Positions 5,273-5,400 of a stretch of 5,400 bases of DNA are shown one piece after another; the stretch's first letter is position 1, and each line of letters opens with the position of its first letter. The notes beneath the pieces were generated by a model that saw only the letters and a list, made by a program, of their open reading frames with translations, was not told where the DNA came from and did not search any database. Origin of the DNA: Clostridiales bacterium (GTDB lineage: Bacteria; Bacillota; Clostridia; Oscillospirales; Oscillospiraceae); assembly GCA_019422005.1 (NCBI GenBank), contig JAHZEF010000142.1:293-5692 (forward strand). Direction: 5' to 3'. Both the position numbers and the translations under genes were made by a program.

Positions 5273-5400
5273 ATGCTGAAAAAGATGCAAAGCGGGTCCC
5301 TGCGCACGATTGTCCGACTGGCCCTGATTGTGTGGGGCGTGATCGTGACACTTCCCGTCGTCTGGGTTCTCTACTCCTCCCTGAAAGACAACCGGGCGTT
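5273..5400 (+). CDS. Sugar ABC transporter permease, second subunit (MalG/NgcG-type), N-terminal part
   Basis: These are the first 42 codons, with two further bases, of a gene that runs off the right edge. The peptide has a basic start MLKKMQSGSLR, one hydrophobic span at about 12-35, and then LYSSLKDNRA. The order of membrane span followed directly by a (S/T)xSLK-type segment is the usual beginning of the MalG-like partner permease in CUT1 carbohydrate importers. The start is 12 bp after the first permease, with an overlapping AGGAGG. The EAA loop and remaining spans are outside the window. The family call rests on this short segment and on gene order, which is the standard binding protein, permease, permease series. 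Confidence 0.88.
   Translation, partial: MLKKMQSGSLRTIVRLALIVWGVIVTLPVVWVLYSSLKDNRA

Noticed and set aside
1..5400. CRISPR arrays, tRNA or rRNA genes, insertion sequences, toxin-antitoxin or phage-defence genes
   Set aside because: No direct-repeat arrays, transposase-like proteins, terminal repeats or structured RNA genes were seen on either strand. Apart from the short intergenic gaps, the window is filled by ordinary sugar-locus genes.

Overview
The window is a carbohydrate-uptake and sugar-oxidation locus from what looks like a moderately GC-rich member of the Clostridia (Lachnospiraceae/Oscillospiraceae-like). The evidence for this is strong AGGAGG-type ribosome binding sites, a lipoprotein-anchored binding protein as in Gram-positive bacteria, a GTG-started LacI-family regulator, and GC-rich genes around one very AT-rich divergent intergenic region. 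The taxon is inferred from style, not proven. Nothing in the window looks like a mobile element, CRISPR array, rRNA or tRNA.

Layout: (1) 1-186, minus strand: the first 62 codons of a Gfo/Idh/MocA-type NAD(P)-dependent oxidoreductase that runs off the left edge. (2) 187-410: an AT-rich divergent control region with a sigma70-type promoter in each direction. It holds three related palindromic sites built on ATAAC-N4/5-GTTAT, one over the leftward promoter, one in the middle and one just after the rightward start point. (3) 411-1451, plus: a LacI-family repressor, probably the protein that binds those sites. (4) 1546-2685, plus: a second, complete Gfo/Idh/MocA oxidoreductase with a cysteine-rich insert. 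(5) 2838-4205, plus: the lipoprotein sugar-binding subunit of a CUT1-type ABC transporter, resembling the N-acetylglucosamine/diacetylchitobiose binding protein NgcE. (6) 4301-5260, plus: the first membrane permease. (7) 5273 to the right edge: the start of the second permease.

The gaps between the plus-strand genes (94, 152, 95 and 12 bp) hold no convincing extra promoter or classical terminator. Three of them hold inverted repeats, the strongest being a perfect 14-bp stem between the binding protein and the first permease. That arrangement resembles the malE-malF intercistronic element and would allow the binding protein to be made in excess over the permeases.

Together the genes read as one inducible unit. 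A ligand-sensing LacI-type repressor controls itself, the downstream oxidoreductase and transporter, and the divergent oxidoreductase. The transporter brings in a sugar or amino-sugar oligosaccharide, and one or both oxidoreductases probably act on the sugar or a keto-sugar derived from it. No ABC ATPase, glycosidase, kinase, deacetylase or deaminase lies in the window, so the substrate cannot be fixed from it.
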